From Staphylococcus sp. NRL 16/872 (GTDB lineage: Bacteria > Bacillota > Bacilli > Staphylococcales > Staphylococcaceae), in contig NZ_CP119327.1 in NCBI RefSeq assembly GCF_022815905.2, positions 2,232,001-2,296,000 of the forward strand: a stretch of 64,000 nt of DNA, in the 5' to 3' direction. Made by a program: the position numbers and the translations under genes. The notes beneath the pieces are model-generated. The model did no database searches, had not been told where the DNA came from, and saw only the letters and a list, made by a program, of their open reading frames with translations. Of the stretch, positions 39,550-52,720 are shown one piece after another. The first letter of the stretch is position 1. Each line of letters starts with the position of its first letter.

Positions 39550-41631
39550 TTATTCACCTTTATTTTTCTTGATGATGTCATCAGCGATTGATTTTGGAAC
39601 TTCTGCATAGTGGTCAAAGTACATAGTGTAAGTACCGCGACCTTGAGTGTTAGAACGTAATGAAGTTGCGTAACCGAACATCTCTGAAAGTGGTACATAA
39701 GCGTTAACAACTTGTGCATTACCACGAGGTTCCATACCGTCAACACGTCCACGACGAGCTGTTACGTCACCCATGATATCGCCCATGTATTCTTCAGGCA
39801 TTTCGATTGTAACTTTCATCATTGGTTCTAAGATAACTGGATCACATTTTTTAGCAGCTTCTTTAAGTGCTAATGATGCAGCAATTTTGAAGGCCATTTC
39901 AGATGAATCGACATCATGGTATGAACCATCAAATAATTTAGCTTTAACATCGATTAATGGATATCCAGCTAAGACACCATTTTCCATAGCATCTTTAAGA
40001 CCAGCTTCAACTGATGGAATGTATTCACGAGGAACTACACCACCAACGATAGCGTTTTCGAATTCGAAACCTGCGCCAGTTTCGTTTGGTGTGAATTCAA
40101 TGTGAACATCACCGTATTGACCACGACCACCAGATTGACGAGAGAATTTACCTTGAACTTGTGCAGATTGCTTGAATGTTTCACGATATGAAACCATTGG
40201 CGCACCTACATTACATTCAACGTTGAATTCTTTCTTCATACGGTCAACTAAGATGTCTAAGTGTAACTCACCCATACCACCGATGATAACTTGTCCAGTT
40301 TCTTCATCTGTGTGAGCATGGAATGTTGGGTCTTCTTCTTGTAATTTAACTAAAGCTTGAGTCATTTTATCTTGGTCAGCTTTAGATTTTGGTTCTACTG
40401 ATAAGTGGATAACTGGTTCAGGGAATTCCATTGATTCTAAGATAATGTCATTCTTTTCACCACATAATGTGTCACCAGTACCTGTATCTTTAAGACCAAC
40501 TGCAGCAGCGATATCACCTGAGTAAACAGTATCAATCTCTTGACGTGAGTTAGCGTGCATTTGTAATAAACGACCTACACGTTCACGTTTGTCTTTAGTT
40601 GAGTTCTTAATGTAAGAACCTGATGTTAATGTACCTGAATATACACGGAAGAAAGTTAATTTACCAACGTAAGGGTCAGTCATAACTTTGAATGCTAATG
40701 CTGCGAATTCAGCTGAATCGTCAGGTTTAGCAACTACTTCTTCTTCAGGGTTTTCAGCACGGTGTCCAATGATTGGTTTAACATCTAAAGGAGATGGTAA
40801 GTAATCAATTACTGCGTTAAGCATTAATTGAACACCTTTGTTTTTGAATGCTGTACCGCAAAGTACTGGGTAGAATTCTACGTCAGTAGTAGCTTGACGG
40901 ATAGCATCTTTTAATTCTGCAACTGAAATTTCTTCGTCACCAAGATATTTTTCCATTAATTCGTCATTGCTTTCAGCAACTGCTTCGATTAAGTTAGCGC
41001 GAGCTTCTTCTGCTCTATCTTTGTGATCTTCAGGAATTTCAATTTCATCGATTTCTGTACCTAAGTCGTTTGTATATTTGAAGCATTTCATTTCAACTAA
41101 GTCGATGATAGCTTCAAATTCGTCTTCGGCACCAATTGGTAATTGAATAGGTGCTGCGTTAGCTTGTAAGCGATCATGAATTGTGCTTACAGAGTAATCG
41201 AAGTTTGCACCTAATTTATCCATTTTGTTTACGAATACGATACGAGGTACTCCATAAGTAGTAGCCTGACGCCAAACTGTTTCAGTTTGAGGTTCTACAC
41301 CTGATTGAGCATCAAGTACAGTAACCGCACCGTCAAGTACACGTAATGAACGTTCAACCTCTACAGTGAAGTCTACGTGTCCTGGAGTATCGATAATGTT
41401 TACACGGTGGCCTTGCCATTGTGCTGTTGTAGCAGCAGATGTGATAGTAATACCACGGTCTTGCTCTTGTTCCATCCAGTCCATTTGTGAAGCACCTTCG
41501 TGTGTTTCACCAATTTTGTGGATACGACCTGTATAGTATAAAATACGTTCAGTCGTAGTTGTTTTACCAGCATCGATGTGAGCCATGATACCGATGTTAC
41601 GAGTGTTTTTCAAAGAAAAGTCTCTAGCCAT
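39550..41631 (-). CDS. fusA: Elongation factor G
   Basis: A 693-residue translocase GTPase that moves tRNA and mRNA after peptide-bond formation and, with RRF, recycles ribosomes. G motifs are visible: [30 protein letters not shown] and NKMDKLGA. Domains II-V follow, including the tip-loop region of domain IV near [10 protein letters not shown] and the C-terminal [21 protein letters not shown]. Length matches S. aureus EF-G. This is the target of fusidic acid; I did not try to type resistance positions. ATG 41631 has GGAAGGAG upstream. It lies in the str operon between rpsG and tuf. Confidence 0.98.
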   Translation of the reverse strand: MARDFSLKNTRNIGIMAHIDAGKTTTTERILYYTGRIHKIGETHEGASQMDWMEQEQDRGITITSAATTAQWQGHRVNIIDTPGHVDFTVEVERSLRVLDGAVTVLDAQSGVEPQTETVWRQATTYGVPRIVFVNKMDKLGANFDYSVSTIHDRLQANAAPIQLPIGAEDEFEAIIDLVEMKCFKYTNDLGTEIDEIEIPEDHKDRAEEARANLIEAVAESNDELMEKYLGDEEISVAELKDAIRQATTDVEFYPVLCGTAFKNKGVQLMLNAVIDYLPSPLDVKPIIGHRAENPEEEVVAKPDDSAEFAALAFKVMTDPYVGKLTFFRVYSGTLTSGSYIKNSTKDKRERVGRLLQMHANSRQEIDTVYSGDIAAAVGLKDTGTGDTLCGEKNDIILESMEFPEPVIHLSVEPKSKADQDKMTQALVKLQEEDPTFHAHTDEETGQVIIGGMGELHLDILVDRMKKEFNVECNVGAPMVSYRETFKQSAQVQGKFSRQSGGRGQYGDVHIEFTPNETGAGFEFENAIVGGVVPREYIPSVEAGLKDAMENGVLAGYPLIDVKAKLFDGSYHDVDSSEMAFKIAASLALKEAAKKCDPVILEPMMKVTIEMPEEYMGDIMGDVTARRGRVDGMEPRGNAQVVNAYVPLSEMFGYATSLRSNTQGRGTYTMYFDHYAEVPKSIADDIIKKNKGE

Positions 41632-41753
41632 TGTTTTTCTCCTTCCAGTTATTACTGAATAAGTACTATAGAATATGGCGATGCCCTAAGCACGAACCAT
41701 CTTAAGTTGGCAAACCAATATGACGGAACACACTCAGGGTTAAATCTTTTATC

Positions 41754-42224
41754 TTACCAACGGTAGTGAGCGAATGCTTTGTTCGCTTCAGCCATTTTGT
41801 GAGTATCCTCACGTTTTTTAACTGCACCACCTGTATTATTAGCAGCGTCTAAGATTTCGTTAGCTAAACGATCTTCCATAGTTTTTTCACCACGAAGACG
41901 AGCGTAATTAACTAACCAACGTAATCCTAAAGTAGTACGACGTTCTGGGCGTACCTCAACTGGTACTTGATAGTTTGAACCACCCACACGACGAGCTTTT
42001 ACTTCTAATACTGGCATAATGTTGTTGATTGCTTCTTCAAATACTTCTAAAGCATCGCGACCACTGCGTTGTTCTACAAGGTCAAATGCTGAATAAAGAA
42101 TTCTTTGTGCTGTTCCGCGTTTACCATCTAACATAATTTTGTTAATTAATTTTGTAACTAACTTAGAGTTATGAATTGGATCTGGTAATACGTCTCTTTT
42201 AGGTACTGATCCTTTACGAGGCAT
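41754..42224 (-). CDS. rpsG: 30S ribosomal protein S7
   Basis: A 156-residue small-subunit protein that nucleates assembly of the 16S rRNA 3' major domain and lines the E site. The sequence opens [16 protein letters not shown] and contains [34 protein letters not shown] and the C-terminal [10 protein letters not shown]; all are family landmarks. In other bacteria S7 represses its own operon by binding the mRNA; no such site was identified here. It lies 70 bp downstream of rpsL and 122 bp upstream of fusA. Confidence 0.98.
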
Positions 42225-42294
42225 AATGAAAATCCTCCCTTCCTATTATAGTATATTCTCAAAAATTGATATTAAAATTTACACAATCTTAATC

Positions 42295-42708
42295 TTAATT
42301 TTTAGGTTTTTTAGTTCCGTATAATGAACGACCTTGTCTACGTCCATCAACGCCTGAAGTATCAAGCGCACCACGTACGATATGGTAACGCACACCAGGT
42401 AAGTCTTTTACACGTCCACCACGTACAAGTACAACACTGTGTTCTTGTAAGTTATGGCCGATACCAGGAATGTATGCGTTGATTTCAATATTGTTTGATA
42501 AACGCACACGTGCATATTTACGTAACGCTGAGTTAGGTTTTTTTGGTGTCATAGTACCTACACGAGTACAAACACCACGTTTTTGAGGTGAGTTTAAGTC
42601 AGTAAATTGTTTCTTTTTACTGTTAAAACCTTTATTTAATGCTGGTGAATCTGATTTTTTAGTTTTACTTTTTCTAGGTTTACGTACTAATTGGTTAATA
42701 GTTGGCAT
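42295..42708 (-). CDS. rpsL: 30S ribosomal protein S12
   Basis: A 137-residue decoding-centre protein. [35 protein letters not shown] and [17 protein letters not shown] are invariant stretches. The lysines whose change gives streptomycin resistance (in TPKKPNS and in GRVKDLPGV) are both present, so the protein looks wild type at those sites. ATG 42708 has GGAGG nearby. First gene of the str cluster after the L7Ae-like gene. Confidence 0.98.
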   Translation of the reverse strand: MPTINQLVRKPRKSKTKKSDSPALNKGFNSKKKQFTDLNSPQKRGVCTRVGTMTPKKPNSALRKYARVRLSNNIEINAYIPGIGHNLQEHSVVLVRGGRVKDLPGVRYHIVRGALDTSGVDGRRQGRSLYGTKKPKN

Positions 42709-42797
42709 TGAAATGTCCTCCTCTCTTCACTTTTTAATCCCACACATCCAGGTGGTTCATTTTTAGGTTAAATAAAATTTAGTAAGCAAAATACTTA

Positions 42798-43058
42798 CTA
42801 ATTCTCATTCAATAACGCAACAATCGTTGCATTAACGTTAATACCTACATATCTTCCTAAAGCTTGTTTGCTTTGGAAATATGAAATAGATATATTTTTA
42901 TGATTGATTTGGCTAAATACGCGAGCCAATAAATGGACTTCAACGTCTTGAGCAATAATCAATGATGCAACTTGATCTCTTTTTAGCGCTTTAAGCGTTT
43001 CTTTGAGACCAACCACAAAGTGTTGTTTGTTAAAGCGTGCAACTTTTTCATTAGACAT
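42798..43058 (-). CDS. rplGB: L7Ae-family ribosome-associated protein (YbxF/RplGB-like)
   Basis: An 86-residue protein of the L7Ae/L30e family, which binds K-turn RNA structures. The core [20 protein letters not shown] and [20 protein letters not shown] fit the fold. The gene lies between rpoC and rpsL, as in Bacillus (ybxF) and other staphylococci. I placed the start at ATG 43058 (MSNEKVARF) because the longer frame begins inside its own GGAGG ribosome site. B. subtilis YbxF binds K-turns in vitro, but its cellular role is not settled. Confidence 0.88.
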   Translation of the reverse strand: MSNEKVARFNKQHFVVGLKETLKALKRDQVASLIIAQDVEVHLLARVFSQINHKNISISYFQSKQALGRYVGINVNATIVALLNEN

Positions 43059-43257
43059 TAAAATATCCTCCAAAGTTCTGCTTGCATCAACCTTTACTAT
43101 AATAACACTTTTAATCTTGTTAAGTCAACAATTTTTGTGGACTTTTTACTCATTTTCAAAAAATAAAGAACGAGAGCGAGACCTCAATCTTAAATGATTG
43201 ATACGTCCCGTCTCGTCAGTAATAAAGACAACTTCTAAATGAAGTCTATCTTAGCTA

Positions 43258-46200
43258 TTATTCGGTAACTTCAACTTCTTCAGTTTCAGAAACTGGTGTT
43301 CCAGCTTTATCATATTGAACGTCGCTATAACGTCTCATACCTGTACCAGCTGGGATTAACTTACCGATAATAACGTTTTCTTTAAGACCTAATAAGTCAT
43401 CACGTTTACCTTTGATAGCAGCATCAGTAAGTACACGAGTAGTTTCTTGGAATGAAGCAGCTGATAAGAAACTTTCTGTTTCAAGAGAAGCTTTCGTAAT
43501 ACCAAGTAATACTGGTTTAGCAGTAGCTGGGCGTTTACGTTCTTTGAATGCTTCTCTGTTAGCGTCTGTAAAGTTGTGGATATCAACTAATGAACCTGGT
43601 AATAGTTTAGTGTCACCAGCTTCGATAATTCTAACTTTACGTAGCATTTGTCTAACCATTACTTCAACGTGTTTATCGTCGATTTCTACACCTTGCATAC
43701 GATAAACTTTTTGTACTTCTTTAAGTAAGTAGCTTTCAGTCGCATTTAAACCAGCAACAGCTAAGAAGTTCTTAGGTTCAATTGAACCTTCAGTTAATAC
43801 TTCACCACGTTCAACTGATTGACCGATTTCTACTTTGATTCTTGAAGTACCTGAAGCTAAGTAAGATCTAGTTTCATTAGCACCTTTGATCACAATTTCT
43901 TGTTGGCGATCTTTAGCTAATTTAATATCTTCAACTACACCTTCGATTTCCGTAATTACCGCTTGACCTTTAGGGTTACGCGCTTCGAAAATCTCTTGGA
44001 TACGTGGAAGACCTTGTGTAATATCGCTTCCTGCTACCCCACCTGTATGGAATGTACGCATTGTAAGTTGGGTACCTGGTTCACCGATTGATTGAGCGGC
44101 GATTGTACCAACTGCTTCACCAACTTCAACTTTTTCACCTGTAGCAAGGTTTTTACCGTAACATTTTTCACATACACCATGACGAGTGTTACAAGTAAAT
44201 GCTGAGCGAATATACATTTGTTCGATACCAGCATCTGTAATTTGTTTAGCTATTTCAGCTGTGATTAATTCGTCAGGACGGATGATGATTTCATCTGTTT
44301 CAGGATGACGAATTGTTTCTTTAGAATAACGACCTTCGATACGTTCGATGAATGGTTCAATCATTTCTGTACCTTCTCTGATATCAGAAACTAATAAACC
44401 ACGGTCAGTACCACAGTCTTCTTCACGAACGATAACATCTTGTGCAACGTCAACAAGACGACGAGTAAGGTAACCTGAGTCAGCTGTTTTAAGGGCTGTA
44501 TCGGCAAGACCTTTACGCGCACCGTGTGTAGAGATGAAGTATTCTAATACTGTTAAACCTTCACGGAATGATGATGTGATTGGTAACTCGATGATTTTAC
44601 CTGATGGCGCAGCCATTAAACCACGCATACCAGCTAACTGTGTAAAGTTAGATGCGTTACCACGGGCACCAGAGTCACTCATCATGAAGATTGGGTTTGT
44701 TTTCTCAAGAGATTGCATTAATTCGCCTTGAATTTGGTCTTTGGCGTCAGTCCAAATTTCAACAACGGCGTTATAACGTTCATCTTCAGTAATTAAACCA
44801 CGGTTAAATTGTTTAGATACACGTTCAACTAATTTTTCGTGTTCATCTAAAATTTGTTGCTTATCTGGAAGTACCACGATGTCAGATACGCCAACAGTGA
44901 TACCAGCTTTAGATGAATATTTGAAACCTAAGTCTTTCATACGGTCAAGCATCATAGACGTATCTGTAATGCTAAATCTATTAAAGACTTCAGCTATAAT
45001 ATTTCCTAAGAATTTTTTATTGAATGGTTCAATAAGTTCTTTGTCCTCGAAGTATTCTTTAAGTCCACCTTCACCTAATTCAGTTGGATTAATGAAGTAT
45101 TTATCAGGTGTTTTACTTTCAAGGTTAGCTTGAGTAGGTTCGTTAATATAAGCAAATGAATCTGGAATGATTTCATTGAAGATTACTTTACCTACTGATG
45201 TAGCTAAAATTTTATTATTTTGTTCTTCAGTGAACGTTGGATTGTTAAATGATTTAGCATGTACACCAATACGAGTGTGTAAGTGAACATAACCATTTGC
45301 ATAAGCTTTAAGCACTTCGTTTGTATCATTGAAAATAACACCAGTGTTAACAGCATCTTTACGTTCTAAAGTTAAGTAATAGTTACCTAATACCATATCT
45401 TGTGATGGTGTAACTACTGGTTTACCATCTTTAGGGTTCAAGATGTTTTGTGCAGCTAACATTAACATACGAGCTTCAGCTTGTGCTTCTTTAGATAAAG
45501 GTACGTGAACAGCCATTTGGTCACCGTCAAAGTCCGCGTTGTAAGCAGTTGTTACAAGTGGGTGAAGACGGATTGCACGACCTTCTACTAACGTAGGTTC
45601 GAAGGCTTGGATACCTAATCTGTGAAGTGTAGGAGCACGGTTAAGTAATACAGGGTGTTCTCTAATAACATCCTCTAATACATCCCATACTTCATCGTCC
45701 ATACGTTCAATTTTGCTTTTAGCATTTTTAATGTTTGTAGCAATTTCGCGTTGAACTAGTTCTTTCATAACAAATGGTTTGAATAATTCAAGTGCCATTT
45801 CTTTTGGAAGACCACATTGATACATTTTCAAGCTCGGTCCTACTGCGATTACTGAACGTCCTGAGTAGTCAACACGTTTACCAAGTAAGTTTTGACGGAA
45901 ACGACCTTGTTTACCTTTCAACATATGAGAAAGTGATTTCAATGGTCTATTACCCGGACCAGTTACTGGACGACCACGACGACCGTTATCAATTAAAGCA
46001 TCTACAGCTTCTTGTAACATACGTTTCTCGTTTTGAACGATGATGCCAGGAGCACCAAGATCTAATAAACGTTTTAAACGATTGTTACGGTTGATAACAC
46101 GACGGTATAAGTCGTTTAAGTCACTTGTAGCAAAACGTCCACCATCTAATTGGACCATTGGACGAATTTCTGGTGGAATGATTGGAAGTACATCTAAAAT

Positions 46201-46878
46201 CATCCATGAAGGATTGTTACCAGAATTTCTAAATGATTCTACAACTTCTAAACGTTTGATGGCACGAGTTAATCTTTGACCAGTCGCAGATTCTAACTCA
46301 TCACGTAATGCTTTTAATTCTTCATCTAAGTTAATTTCTTCTAATAAGTCTTTAATACCTTCAGCACCCATTTTAGCTACAAATTGGCCTGGGTATTTAT
46401 CATAGTAATCTCTGAATTCTGCTTCAGATAATAATGATTTTTTCTCTAAACCAGTTGGACCTGGATCAACTACAACATAAGAAGCAAAGTAAATAACCTC
46501 TTCTAATGCTCTAGGTGACATGTCTAATAAAAGACCCATACGACTTGGGATACCTTTGAAATACCAAATATGAGATACAGGAGCTGCTAATTCAATATGT
46601 CCCATTCTTTCACGACGTACTTTAGATTTAGTTACTTCTACGCCACATCTATCACATACCATACCTTTGTAACGTACACGTTTGTACTTACCACAACTAC
46701 ATTCCCAGTCTTTTGTAGGTCCGAATATTCTTTCACAGAAAAGACCATCTTTCTCTGGTTTCAAAGTACGATAGTTAATTGTTTCAGGTTTTTTAACTTC
46801 ACCGTAAGACCAAGAACGGATTTTTTCAGGTGAGGCTAAACCGATTTTCATATAATGGAAATTATTTACATCAATCAA
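43258..46878 (-). CDS. rpoC: DNA-directed RNA polymerase beta' subunit
   Basis: The 1206-residue catalytic subunit. The absolutely conserved active-site NADFDGDQM carries the three Mg-binding Asp residues. The N-terminal zinc site ([19 protein letters not shown]) and the second zinc site (CGTDRG, then [13 protein letters not shown]) are intact, as are the bridge-helix region [20 protein letters not shown] and trigger-loop segment. Start is TTG at 46878: AAGGAGG is 8 nt upstream, and the protein then begins at [20 protein letters not shown] as in S. aureus; the ATG 18 nt earlier overlaps the ribosome site. It lies downstream of rpoB in the same operon. Confidence 0.97.
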   Translation of the reverse strand: MIDVNNFHYMKIGLASPEKIRSWSYGEVKKPETINYRTLKPEKDGLFCERIFGPTKDWECSCGKYKRVRYKGMVCDRCGVEVTKSKVRRERMGHIELAAPVSHIWYFKGIPSRMGLLLDMSPRALEEVIYFASYVVVDPGPTGLEKKSLLSEAEFRDYYDKYPGQFVAKMGAEGIKDLLEEINLDEELKALRDELESATGQRLTRAIKRLEVVESFRNSGNNPSWMILDVLPIIPPEIRPMVQLDGGRFATSDLNDLYRRVINRNNRLKRLLDLGAPGIIVQNEKRMLQEAVDALIDNGRRGRPVTGPGNRPLKSLSHMLKGKQGRFRQNLLGKRVDYSGRSVIAVGPSLKMYQCGLPKEMALELFKPFVMKELVQREIATNIKNAKSKIERMDDEVWDVLEDVIREHPVLLNRAPTLHRLGIQAFEPTLVEGRAIRLHPLVTTAYNADFDGDQMAVHVPLSKEAQAEARMLMLAAQNILNPKDGKPVVTPSQDMVLGNYYLTLERKDAVNTGVIFNDTNEVLKAYANGYVHLHTRIGVHAKSFNNPTFTEEQNNKILATSVGKVIFNEIIPDSFAYINEPTQANLESKTPDKYFINPTELGEGGLKEYFEDKELIEPFNKKFLGNIIAEVFNRFSITDTSMMLDRMKDLGFKYSSKAGITVGVSDIVVLPDKQQILDEHEKLVERVSKQFNRGLITEDERYNAVVEIWTDAKDQIQGELMQSLEKTNPIFMMSDSGARGNASNFTQLAGMRGLMAAPSGKIIELPITSSFREGLTVLEYFISTHGARKGLADTALKTADSGYLTRRLVDVAQDVIVREEDCGTDRGLLVSDIREGTEMIEPFIERIEGRYSKETIRHPETDEIIIRPDELITAEIAKQITDAGIEQMYIRSAFTCNTRHGVCEKCYGKNLATGEKVEVGEAVGTIAAQSIGEPGTQLTMRTFHTGGVAGSDITQGLPRIQEIFEARNPKGQAVITEIEGVVEDIKLAKDRQQEIVIKGANETRSYLASGTSRIKVEIGQSVERGEVLTEGSIEPKNFLAVAGLNATESYLLKEVQKVYRMQGVEIDDKHVEVMVRQMLRKVRIIEAGDTKLLPGSLVDIHNFTDANREAFKERKRPATAKPVLLGITKASLETESFLSAASFQETTRVLTDAAIKGKRDDLLGLKENVIIGKLIPAGTGMRRYSDVQYDKAGTPVSETEEVEVTE

Positions 46879-47047
46879 GGAGCCTACCTCCTTCAATTTA
46901 GATTAGCTGTGCTATTTGATTGATTCACATTTATTGAAACTATATATAAGTTAAAGAAGATAGCATTTAGGAAAGCTAAGATGCTCATCCTAACTTTCAC
47001 TAAATGTTTATCTTTCACTTCATGCTATTTATATACTTAAGTGCTTA

Positions 47048-50000
47048 TTAGTCAGTAGTTTCTTTTTGTGTTTCTGGAACATCTTTTTGTTGTAAATCTA
47101 CTTTGCGCTCTGTTGCATCTTCATCCTCAACGTCTGCCATTTCGATTTCATTATCATGTTCATCCATCACTTTTACATCTAAACCTAAACTTTGTAATTC
47201 TTTCATCAATACGCGGAATGATTCTGGAACACTTGGTCTAGAGATGTTTTCACCTTTAACGATTGCTTCGTAAGTTTTAACACGACCTACAGTATCGTCA
47301 GATTTATAAGTTAGGATTTCTTGTAATGTGTATGCAGCACCATATGCTTCAAGTGCCCATACCTCCATCTCACCGAAACGTTGTCCACCGAATTGTGCTT
47401 TACCACCAAGTGGTTGTTGTGTAACAAGTGAGTATGGACCAGTTGAACGCGCATGTAATTTGTCGTCAACCATGTGTGCAAGTTTAAGCATGTACATTAC
47501 ACCAACAGAGATACGGTTATCGAATGGTTCACCAGTACGACCATCATATAAGACAGTTTTACCGTCACGAGCCATACCAGCTTCTTCAATTGTTGACCAT
47601 ACATCATCATCGTTAGCACCATCGAATACTGGTGATGCAACGTGGATGCCTAAGTTTTTAGCAGCCATACCTAAGTGTAACTCTAACACTTGTCCGATGT
47701 TCATACGTGATGGTACACCAAGTGGGTTTAACATGATGTCGATTGGACGTCCATCTGGTAAGTAAGGCATATCTTCTTCAGGAACGATCTTAGAGATAAC
47801 CCCTTTGTTACCGTGACGACCACACATTTTGTCCCCAACATGGATTTTACGTTTTTGAACGATATAAACACGTACTAATTGGTTTACACCTGGAGATAAA
47901 GTATCATCGCCCTCTTCACGATTAAACACTTTAACATCTAGTACGATACCGCCTGCACCATGTGGTACACGTAATGATGTATCGCGTACTTCACGTGCTT
48001 TTTCACCGAAGATAGCATGTAATAATCTTTCTTCAGCTGTTAATTCAGTTACACCTTTAGGCGTTACTTTACCTACTAAGATGTCACCATCTTTAACTTC
48101 AGCACCAACATAAACGATACCACGATCGTCTAAGTTTTTAAGCGCATTTTCAGAAACGTTAGGAATATCACGAGTGATTTCTTCAGGTCCTAGTTTAGTA
48201 TCACGTGCTTCTGATTCATATTCTTCAATATGAATTGAAGTGTAAACGTCATCTTTAACTAGACGTTCGCTCATGATTACAGCATCCTCATAGTTATAAC
48301 CGTCCCAAGTCATGAAACCAACTACAACGTTACGGCCTAAAGCCATTTCGCCTAGTTCCATTGAAGGTCCGTCAGCTAAAATTTCGTTATATTCAACTAC
48401 ATCGCCAACTGAAACGATTGGGCGTTGGTTATAACAAGTACCTGAGTTAGAACGTTTGAATTTAGCTAATGGATAACGGTCTAATTCACCTTCATGTTCA
48501 GTACCGTTCTCTTCAACTAAACGACGTACTAATACTTCATTAGATTCAACGTGTTCAACACGACCTCTGTGTTTAGCAGTGATTGCTGCACCTGAGTCAC
48601 GTGCTGCTACGTGTTCCATACCAGTACCTACGAAAGGTGCTTCTGGGTTCATCAATGGTACTGCTTGACGTTGCATGTTCGCACCCATTAACGCACGGTT
48701 AGAGTCATCGTTTTCTAAGAATGGGATACATGCTGTCGCAGCTGATACTACTTGTTTAGGAGATACGTCCATGTAGTCCATTTTTTCTTTTGCCATAACT
48801 GTGTTGTTACCACGGAAACGACAAACTACTTCGTCGTCTAAGAAACGGCCATTGTCATCTAAGCGAGAGTTCGCTTGGGCAACGACATAACTATCTTCTT
48901 CATCAGCTGTTAAGTAGTCGATTTGATCTGTAATAGAGTTAGTATCTAAGTCTACTTTACGGTATGGTGTTTCAATGAAACCAAATTCATTAACACGTGC
49001 ATAGCTTGATAATGAGTTAATCAAACCAATGTTTGGTCCCTCTGGTGTCTCGATAGGACACATACGACCATAGTGAGAATAGTGAACGTCACGTACTTCC
49101 ATTTGAGCACGTTCACGTGTTAAACCACCAGGTCCTAAGGCAGAAAGACGACGTTTATGTGTTAACTCAGCTAATGGGTTAGCTTGGTCCATGAATTGTG
49201 ATAATTGAGAGCTACCGAAGAACTCTTTAATTGATGCAATTACAGGACGAATATTAATTAATTGTTGTGGTGTGATTGAATCTGTATCTTGGATTGACAT
49301 TCTTTCACGTACAACACGTTCCATTCTTGATAAACCGATACGGAATTGGTTTTGTAAAAGTTCACCAACTGAACGTAAACGACGGTTACCTAAATGGTCA
49401 ATATCATCTGTATAACCAATGCCATTTAATAAGTTAAAGAAATAACTCATTGAGGCAATGATATCAGCAGGAGTAATACATTTTACTTCTGAATCTGGTA
49501 ACGCATTACCAATTACAGTAGTTGTACGTCCTTCTTCATCATTTGGTACATAGACTTTAATAGATTGAATTTCTACAGGTTCGTCGATAACGCTACCTTC
49601 TAATTCAAACACTTCACTATTAGCATTCGTTTCTAAAACTTCCATAATTTCGTCTAATTTACGACGGTCTAAAACTGTGCCTTCTTCAGCAACAATTTCA
49701 CCAGTTTCGCTATTAACGATTGGTTCAGCTAATTTTTGGTTAAATAAACGGTGTTTTAAATGTAATTTTTTGTTTGTTTTGTAACGACCAACACTTGCTA
49801 AATCATAACGTTTAGGGTCGAAGAAACGTGAGTATAATAGACTCTTAGCATTTTCAACTGTTGGTGGTTCACCAGGACGTAAACGTTCATAAATTTCTAA
49901 TAATGCTTGTTCAGTATTTTCAGTGCTGTCTTTTTCAAGCGTGTTACGTAAGTACTCACTGTCACCTAATAAATCAATAATTTCTTGATCATTAGAGAAA

Positions 50001-50599
50001 CCTAAAGCACGTAATAATACTGTTAATGGTAATTTACGTGTTCTATCAATACGTACGTAAACTACGTCTTTAGCATCAGTTTCATATTCTAACCATGCGC
50101 CACGGTTAGGAATGATTGTCGCATCATAATTTTCGCGACCGTTTTTGTCGATTTTTTCGTTGAAATAAACGGATGGTGAACGTACTAATTGAGAAACAAT
50201 AACACGTTCTGCACCATTAATTACAAACGTACCTGTATCTGTCATTAATGGGAAGTCACCCATGAACACTTCTTGTTCTTTGACTTCTCCAGTTTCTTTA
50301 ATAATTAGACGTACTTTAACACGAAGAGGTGCAGCATAAGTAGCGTCACGGTTTTTAGATTCTTCTAAATCATATTTTGGTTCACCTAATCTGTAATCTA
50401 CAAATTCTAAAGAAAGGTTACCAGTGAAATCTTCAATTGGTGAAATATCACGGAACATTTCTAATAAACCTTCTTTTAAGAACCAGTCGTAAGATTTAGT
50501 TTGAATTTCTATTAAGTTTGGTAATTCTAATACTTCTGAAATTCTCGCATAATTTCTACGTTTACGATGTCTTCCATATTGGACAACTTGACCTGCCAA
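47048..50599 (-). CDS. rpoB: DNA-directed RNA polymerase beta subunit
   Basis: A 1183-residue subunit forming one pincer of RNA polymerase and the rifampicin pocket. It opens [20 protein letters not shown] from a TTG start at 50599 with GAGGGGTG 7 nt upstream. The rifampicin region [20 protein letters not shown] then RLSALG (about 49150-49225) carries the usual Gln, Asp, His and Ser residues, so no rifampicin-resistance change is seen there. The C-terminal [20 protein letters not shown] and [20 protein letters not shown] are conserved. It is followed by rpoC after 170 bp that can fold into a weak hairpin. Confidence 0.98.
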   Translation of the reverse strand: MAGQVVQYGRHRKRRNYARISEVLELPNLIEIQTKSYDWFLKEGLLEMFRDISPIEDFTGNLSLEFVDYRLGEPKYDLEESKNRDATYAAPLRVKVRLIIKETGEVKEQEVFMGDFPLMTDTGTFVINGAERVIVSQLVRSPSVYFNEKIDKNGRENYDATIIPNRGAWLEYETDAKDVVYVRIDRTRKLPLTVLLRALGFSNDQEIIDLLGDSEYLRNTLEKDSTENTEQALLEIYERLRPGEPPTVENAKSLLYSRFFDPKRYDLASVGRYKTNKKLHLKHRLFNQKLAEPIVNSETGEIVAEEGTVLDRRKLDEIMEVLETNANSEVFELEGSVIDEPVEIQSIKVYVPNDEEGRTTTVIGNALPDSEVKCITPADIIASMSYFFNLLNGIGYTDDIDHLGNRRLRSVGELLQNQFRIGLSRMERVVRERMSIQDTDSITPQQLINIRPVIASIKEFFGSSQLSQFMDQANPLAELTHKRRLSALGPGGLTRERAQMEVRDVHYSHYGRMCPIETPEGPNIGLINSLSSYARVNEFGFIETPYRKVDLDTNSITDQIDYLTADEEDSYVVAQANSRLDDNGRFLDDEVVCRFRGNNTVMAKEKMDYMDVSPKQVVSAATACIPFLENDDSNRALMGANMQRQAVPLMNPEAPFVGTGMEHVAARDSGAAITAKHRGRVEHVESNEVLVRRLVEENGTEHEGELDRYPLAKFKRSNSGTCYNQRPIVSVGDVVEYNEILADGPSMELGEMALGRNVVVGFMTWDGYNYEDAVIMSERLVKDDVYTSIHIEEYESEARDTKLGPEEITRDIPNVSENALKNLDDRGIVYVGAEVKDGDILVGKVTPKGVTELTAEERLLHAIFGEKAREVRDTSLRVPHGAGGIVLDVKVFNREEGDDTLSPGVNQLVRVYIVQKRKIHVGDKMCGRHGNKGVISKIVPEEDMPYLPDGRPIDIMLNPLGVPSRMNIGQVLELHLGMAAKNLGIHVASPVFDGANDDDVWSTIEEAGMARDGKTVLYDGRTGEPFDNRISVGVMYMLKLAHMVDDKLHARSTGPYSLVTQQPLGGKAQFGGQRFGEMEVWALEAYGAAYTLQEILTYKSDDTVGRVKTYEAIVKGENISRPSVPESFRVLMKELQSLGLDVKVMDEHDNEIEMADVEDEDATERKVDLQQKDVPETQKETTD

Positions 50600-50809
50600 A
50601 CAGATTCACCCCTCAAATATTGCGTGCTAAACTTCTACACAAAACAAAAAGTCGCAATACAAGACAAAAAGAAAACGGCAACACAACTGATGACACCATT
50701 TTCGATTCTACAATTATTCTTGTTTTACATACTCATTTTGCGTAAAAGTACACACTTATTGAACATAAATTTTTACATTTTATAACTATATCAGAATACT
50801 ACCTTGAAA

Positions 50810-51418
50810 TCAACCTTTTCGACTTTTCAAGATGTAGTAACCTTTATTCTTATTCACAGTTTCTACATTATTAAATAGTTCTTCCATTTTCTTTTTAGCT
50901 GAAGGCATACCTTGTTTCTTTTGAATGACCACGTATAATTCGCCTTGATCTTCCAACTTCAAATATGCTTCTTCAAAAATACGATGAACAACCTCTTTAC
51001 CTGCACGGATGGGAGGATTAGTTAATACAAAATGATAACTATTATCTTTTAATTGTGATAAGCCATCACTTTCTTTTATTTCTACGTTATCTATGTGATT
51101 CGCTTTTTTATTTTTCTCAGCTAAGGCTAACGCACGTTGATTCACATCAACCATTGTAATATGGTGATGTGGTGAAACTTTCGCTATCATAAGCCCAATT
51201 GGCCCATAACCACAACCAACATCAACAATCTTTTTACTCGGACCTGGTGGATGTTCATTTAGAAATGTTTGAACAAGCGTATCCGAACCAAAATCAACTT
51301 TCCCTTTAGAAAATACGCCCGCATCCGTAGTCAAAGTTAATTCGTGTTGATGATAATGGTAACAAATCACCTTTTCATCACTTTGCACCTCAGGATTTTC
51401 ATCATAATAATGTCCCAT
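50810..51418 (-). CDS. Class I SAM-dependent methyltransferase, RsmC-like
   Basis: A 202-residue methyltransferase. The SAM-binding motif VDVGCGYGPIGLMI is followed by ITMVDVNQRALALAEKN (motif II) and VLTNPPIRAGK, the NPP motif of N-methyltransferases that modify guanine or adenine in RNA. Members of this group (RsmC-like, YbxB in Bacillus) lie between rplL and rpoB throughout Firmicutes, suggesting an rRNA target such as 16S G1207. I placed the start at the second ATG (51418), 7 nt after GAGG. A terminator separates it from rplL, so it may begin the rpoBC transcript. Confidence 0.85.
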   Translation of the reverse strand: MGHYYDENPEVQSDEKVICYHYHQHELTLTTDAGVFSKGKVDFGSDTLVQTFLNEHPPGPSKKIVDVGCGYGPIGLMIAKVSPHHHITMVDVNQRALALAEKNKKANHIDNVEIKESDGLSQLKDNSYHFVLTNPPIRAGKEVVHRIFEEAYLKLEDQGELYVVIQKKQGMPSAKKKMEELFNNVETVNKNKGYYILKSRKG

Positions 51419-51469
51419 CATTGCACCTCTCTATCATTGTTCATCTTTGATTTGCCAGAAAATGAAGTA

Positions 51470-51499
51470 AAAACCCCGTTATCGTGATAACGGGGTTTT
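51470..51499 (-). terminator. Terminator downstream of rplL
   Basis: AAAACCCCGTTATC and GATAACGGGGTTTT are perfect 14-bp complements around GT, with A and T runs on the two sides. It separates rplJL from the methyltransferase-rpoBC genes and may work as an attenuator. Confidence 0.85.
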
Positions 51500-51592
51500 A
51501 ATTTCTCAAAGAATTCAAGTTATCTTTTTCTCTTCAAATAAAATAATAATGAATTAAATAGATAACTGTAATATTAAGTTAAGTTACTAGAA

Positions 51593-51961
51593 TTATTTTA
51601 ATTCTACAGTAGCTCCAACTTCTTCTAATTGTTCTTTAAGTTTTTCAGCTTCTTCTTTAGCAACGCCTTCTTTGATTACTTTAGGAGCGTTATCTACTAA
51701 TTCTTTAGCATCTTTTAAGCCTAAGCCAGTTGCTTCTTTAACAGCTTTAACAACTTTGATTTTTGAAGATCCAGCTGAAGTTAATTCAACGTCAAATTCA
51801 GTTTTTTCAGCTGCTGCGTCGCCGCCACCAGCTGCACCAGCTGCTGCTACAGGAGCTGCTGCTGTTACACCAAATTCTTCTTCAATTGCTTTTACTAAAT
51901 CGTTTAATTCTAATACTGACATTTCTTTAATTGCTTCAATGATTTGTTCTTGATTAGCCAT
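51593..51961 (-). CDS. rplL: 50S ribosomal protein L7/L12
   Basis: A 122-residue stalk protein, present as dimers bound to L10, that recruits translation GTPases. The N-terminal dimerisation helix ([20 protein letters not shown]) is followed by an Ala/Gly-rich hinge (about residues 33-52) and the C-terminal domain with [20 protein letters not shown], which contacts the factors. ATG 51961 has GGAGG upstream. It lies 39 bp after rplJ in the same transcript. Confidence 0.98.
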   Translation of the reverse strand: MANQEQIIEAIKEMSVLELNDLVKAIEEEFGVTAAAPVAAAGAAGGGDAAAEKTEFDVELTSAGSSKIKVVKAVKEATGLGLKDAKELVDNAPKVIKEGVAKEEAEKLKEQLEEVGATVELK

Positions 51962-52000
51962 TTTATTATTCCTCCAATTATTTTAATATTTTATGCGCGA

Positions 52001-52501
52001 TTATTCAGCGCTTTCTTCTTTTTGTTCTCCAACAGCTTTAACCGCATAAGCGAAGTTGCGTACTGGAGCTTGTAATACTGATAAAAGCATAGATACAAGA
52101 CCATCGTGTGAAGGTAATGAACCAACAGTTTTAACTTCTTCTGCTGAGATAAGGCTACCTTCCATAACGCCTGTTTTAATTTCTAAAGCTTCGTGTTCTT
52201 TAGCAAATCCTGCAATAACTTTCGCTGGAGCAACTACATCTTCAGTAGAAGTTGCGATAGCTGTAGGACCAGTTAAGAATTCATCTAAGCCTTCGATACC
52301 TGCTTTTTCAGCTGCACGACGAACCATTGTGTTTTTGTATACTTTATACTCAACACCTGCTTCACGTAATTGTGAACGAAGTTCAGTTACTTCAGCAACA
52401 GTTAAACCACGGTAGTCAACGATTACAGTTGAAACTGAATTTTTAAGTTGTTCAGCAATAACATCAACATGTTGTTTTTTAGCTTCAATAATAGCAGACA
52501 T
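52001..52501 (-). CDS. rplJ: 50S ribosomal protein L10
   Basis: A 166-residue stalk base protein. The N-terminal RNA-binding domain includes [20 protein letters not shown] and [12 protein letters not shown]; the C-terminal helix (about residues 135-160) carries the L12 dimers. It follows a structured leader and precedes rplL, the usual L10 operon. In bacteria the L10-L12 complex binds this leader to repress its own synthesis. Start ATG 52501 has GGAGG about 8 nt upstream. Confidence 0.97.
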   Translation of the reverse strand: MSAIIEAKKQHVDVIAEQLKNSVSTVIVDYRGLTVAEVTELRSQLREAGVEYKVYKNTMVRRAAEKAGIEGLDEFLTGPTAIATSTEDVVAPAKVIAGFAKEHEALEIKTGVMEGSLISAEEVKTVGSLPSHDGLVSMLLSVLQAPVRNFAYAVKAVGEQKEESAE

Positions 52502-52720
52502 TCAGACACCTCCATTTTTATTTTTTGGTGCTTTTTTTAATAAAAAAAGCACTTTCTACCCACGGCAAAAAGTGCTTGAAAGATCATTATAATAATCATC
52601 ACGTTCAAGTCAATTTAGCCTCGGTAGGATAAATTTTAAGTTATAAATAACTCCTACTGTCTTAGGTAAAATAATCACAATAAGTAATATAACCTGATTA
52701 TTGTGATATGTCAACATTTT
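52502..52720 (-). ncRNA. Ribosomal protein L10 leader with attenuator
   Basis: A 220-nt 5' region of rplJ with several stems. AAGCACTTT pairs with AAAGTGCTT at 52547-52577 and on the minus strand is followed by a T-run (attenuator form); GTGCTTTTTTT/AAAAAAAGCAC nearby offers an alternative pairing; ATCACAATAA/TTATTGTGAT (52674-52707) is a further perfect 10-bp inverted repeat. Position and form fit the L10 leader family that binds the L10-L12 complex. Pairings are seen; regulation is inferred. Confidence 0.7.

Noticed and set aside
49150..49225. Rifampicin-resistance change in rpoB
   Set aside because: The resistance region reads as wild type (Gln, Asp, His and Ser at the usual places).
38708..52415. 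Numerous plus-strand ORFs opposite tuf, fusA, rpoC, rpoB, rplL and rplJ
   Set aside because: All are shadows of highly conserved minus-strand genes with biased codon use.
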